From: Streptococcus salivarius
Lineage (GTDB): Bacteria > Bacillota > Bacilli > Lactobacillales > Streptococcaceae
Reading direction: 5' to 3'
NCBI RefSeq assembly: GCF_009738225.1
Contig: NZ_CP018187.1
Coordinates: 1,064,501 to 1,128,500 of the forward strand
Length of the DNA stretch: 64,000 nucleotides
Translations under genes and position numbers: made by a program
The notes under the pieces: model-generated
Told to the model about the DNA's origin: nothing
The model's database searches: none
Seen by the model: the letters and a program-made list of their open reading frames with translations, nothing else
Shown here: positions 62,928 through 64,000 of the stretch, piece after piece
Layout: each line of letters opens with the position of its first letter
Numbering within the stretch: the first letter of the stretch is position 1

Positions 62928-64000
62928 CTAGCTAAAAACCGAACCTTCTTCCATTTGTTGGGCCAAGTGTAAGAGGAGGTCTTCTCTTCCCTTGGCGGCT
63001 GTCAGTTGAACACCAAGGGACAGCCCTTGCCCATCACGATAGACAGGTAAAGAAATCGATGGTTGTCCCGTCAGGTTAGCTTGTTGGGTGAAAGGCGTCC
63101 AATCTAAACTATCCTCAAACATATCCCAAATAAGTTCTTGTTGCTTTGGCCAATCAAACTCAGACATATGCTTGAGTTGGTTCTGTAGGCTTTCAGAGAG
63201 GGCAAACTGCCCATGCTTAGGTGCCACATCCGCAACTGTAGGAGTCAGAAGAATATCGTAAGACTCATGAAAATTTGCCATCTGATGGCTATACTGGTCC
63301 CACTGAGTTAGGACTTTAGAGTAAACTTTGGCAGGAATCTTTTGCCCAGATTGGAAAATAGCCCAAGTCATTAACTCCATATCTTCAAGCGTCATCTGAC
63401 GTCCCAAACCAGCCTCTATACCATCAAACATGGCAGCCGTCTCAACACTATTCATAATGTAGTAAGACTGCATAGCTTCAATCCCATTCAAGGGCTGATG
63501 GGAGATTTCATGGACATCATGTCCTAGACTTTCCAATGCTCTAGCAGCCTTTTTTGTCGCCGCAATAGCAGATTCTGACACCTTACCACCAATAGGAGAG
63601 ACAGTCGACAAAGCAATCTTCAAAGGTCTAACTGCTTCTTCTAAAGACACTTTGCTAAGCTTCGGTAGAATAAAGGGACTTTCCATTTGACAAGTCTGCA
63701 TATAATAAAGCAAGCGTTTTGTATCTCGTACAGTCTTTGTCAAAGCAAACTGAACAGAGGCCCCCTGCCATCCACGGAAAGAACTAGGACCGACAGGAAT
63801 CCGTCCTCTTGTAGGCTTAAGCCCGATAAGTCCGTTAAAGGAAGCTGGAATACGGATAGAGCCTCCACCGTCACTAGCTGGTGCCAAGGGAGAAATGCCA
63901 GAACTCACAAGAGCTGCCGCACCACCACTTGATCCACCAGCATTACGTGTCACATCGTCAGGCAGGTTGACAGGACCATGAATCTGAGCATCACTAATAT
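62928..64000 (-). CDS. Amidase-signature family protein, N-terminus beyond the window
   Basis: The frame is open to the right window edge (about 357 codons seen). The amidase signature is present as GGSSGGAAALVSSG followed by ASDGGGSIRIPASF, giving two of the Ser-cisSer-Lys residues; the lysine should lie in the missing part. It resembles stand-alone amidases rather than GatA, because gatB and gatC are absent nearby, although this cannot be settled. Substrate unknown. Confidence 0.85.
   Translation of the reverse strand, partial: ISDAQIHGPVNLPDDVTRNAGGSSGGAAALVSSGISPLAPASDGGGSIRIPASFNGLIGLKPTRGRIPVGPSSFRGWQGASVQFALTKTVRDTKRLLYYMQTCQMESPFILPKLSKVSLEEAVRPLKIALSTVSPIGGKVSESAIAATKKAARALESLGHDVHEISHQPLNGIEAMQSYYIMNSVETAAMFDGIEAGLGRQMTLEDMELMTWAIFQSGQKIPAKVYSKVLTQWDQYSHQMANFHESYDILLTPTVADVAPKHGQFALSESLQNQLKHMSEFDWPKQQELIWDMFEDSLDWTPFTQQANLTGQPSISLPVYRDGQGLSLGVQLTAAKGREDLLLHLAQQMEEGSVFS

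Overview
The window looks like chromosome of a salivarius-group Streptococcus (S. salivarius, S. vestibularis or S. thermophilus). The reasons are low-GC DNA with strong GGAGG ribosome binding sites, a XerS recombinase beside a dif-type site, YSIRK and LPXTG surface proteins, and an Efe iron-uptake operon carrying its own Tat translocase, which is rare among streptococci. Pullulanase plus a complete maltodextrin locus favours S. salivarius or a close relative over dairy S. thermophilus. No rRNA, tRNA, IS element, prophage or CRISPR array was seen.

Left part (1-20.6 kb). Two overlapping AgrC/ComD-like membrane sensor genes, both apparently lacking kinase residues, run leftward. A rightward 2-oxoacid (pyruvate/acetoin) dehydrogenase cluster follows. 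In it the E2 and E3 genes each begin with the same ~148-nt structured leader plus an almost identical lipoyl-domain coding segment. Next are a secreted GH25 muramidase with six Bsp-like repeats, a gene remnant, a cell-wall pullulanase under a perfect cre site, and efeO-efeB-efeU-tatC-tatA behind paired PerR/Fur-like boxes. A compact Fst-type type I toxin-antitoxin locus lies just after tatA.

Middle (20.6-34.2 kb). The maltodextrin locus comprises malEFGK leftward, with malR and malQ-glgP rightward, and MalR/cre-like operators sitting in or on each promoter. Then come a hypothetical membrane protein, lipoate ligase lplA (which can serve the lipoyl domains of the dehydrogenase), the difSL site and xerS.

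Right part (34.2-64 kb). After dif almost every gene is leftward for 20 kb, as expected if the replication terminus lies here: pepN, phoU, pstBBACS, an rRNA methyltransferase, an IMPase-like gene, a UPF0223 gene, spx, ribF-truB, a DUF438/DUF1858 pair, an orphan HsdS-like gene, tpx, a HAD phosphatase, a sulfhydrylase and pcrA. A rightward block follows: a glycine riboswitch controlling an alanine/glycine symporter, mnmE, and an AraC regulator. Last are a leftward LPXTG 5'-nucleotidase, an amino-acid ABC permease and binding protein, and an amidase cut by the window edge.

The most noteworthy items are the Fst-like toxin-antitoxin module, the duplicated leader with a compensatory base change, the pair of putative pseudokinase receptors, the Tat-plus-DyP operon, and one PstB whose switch histidine is arginine.
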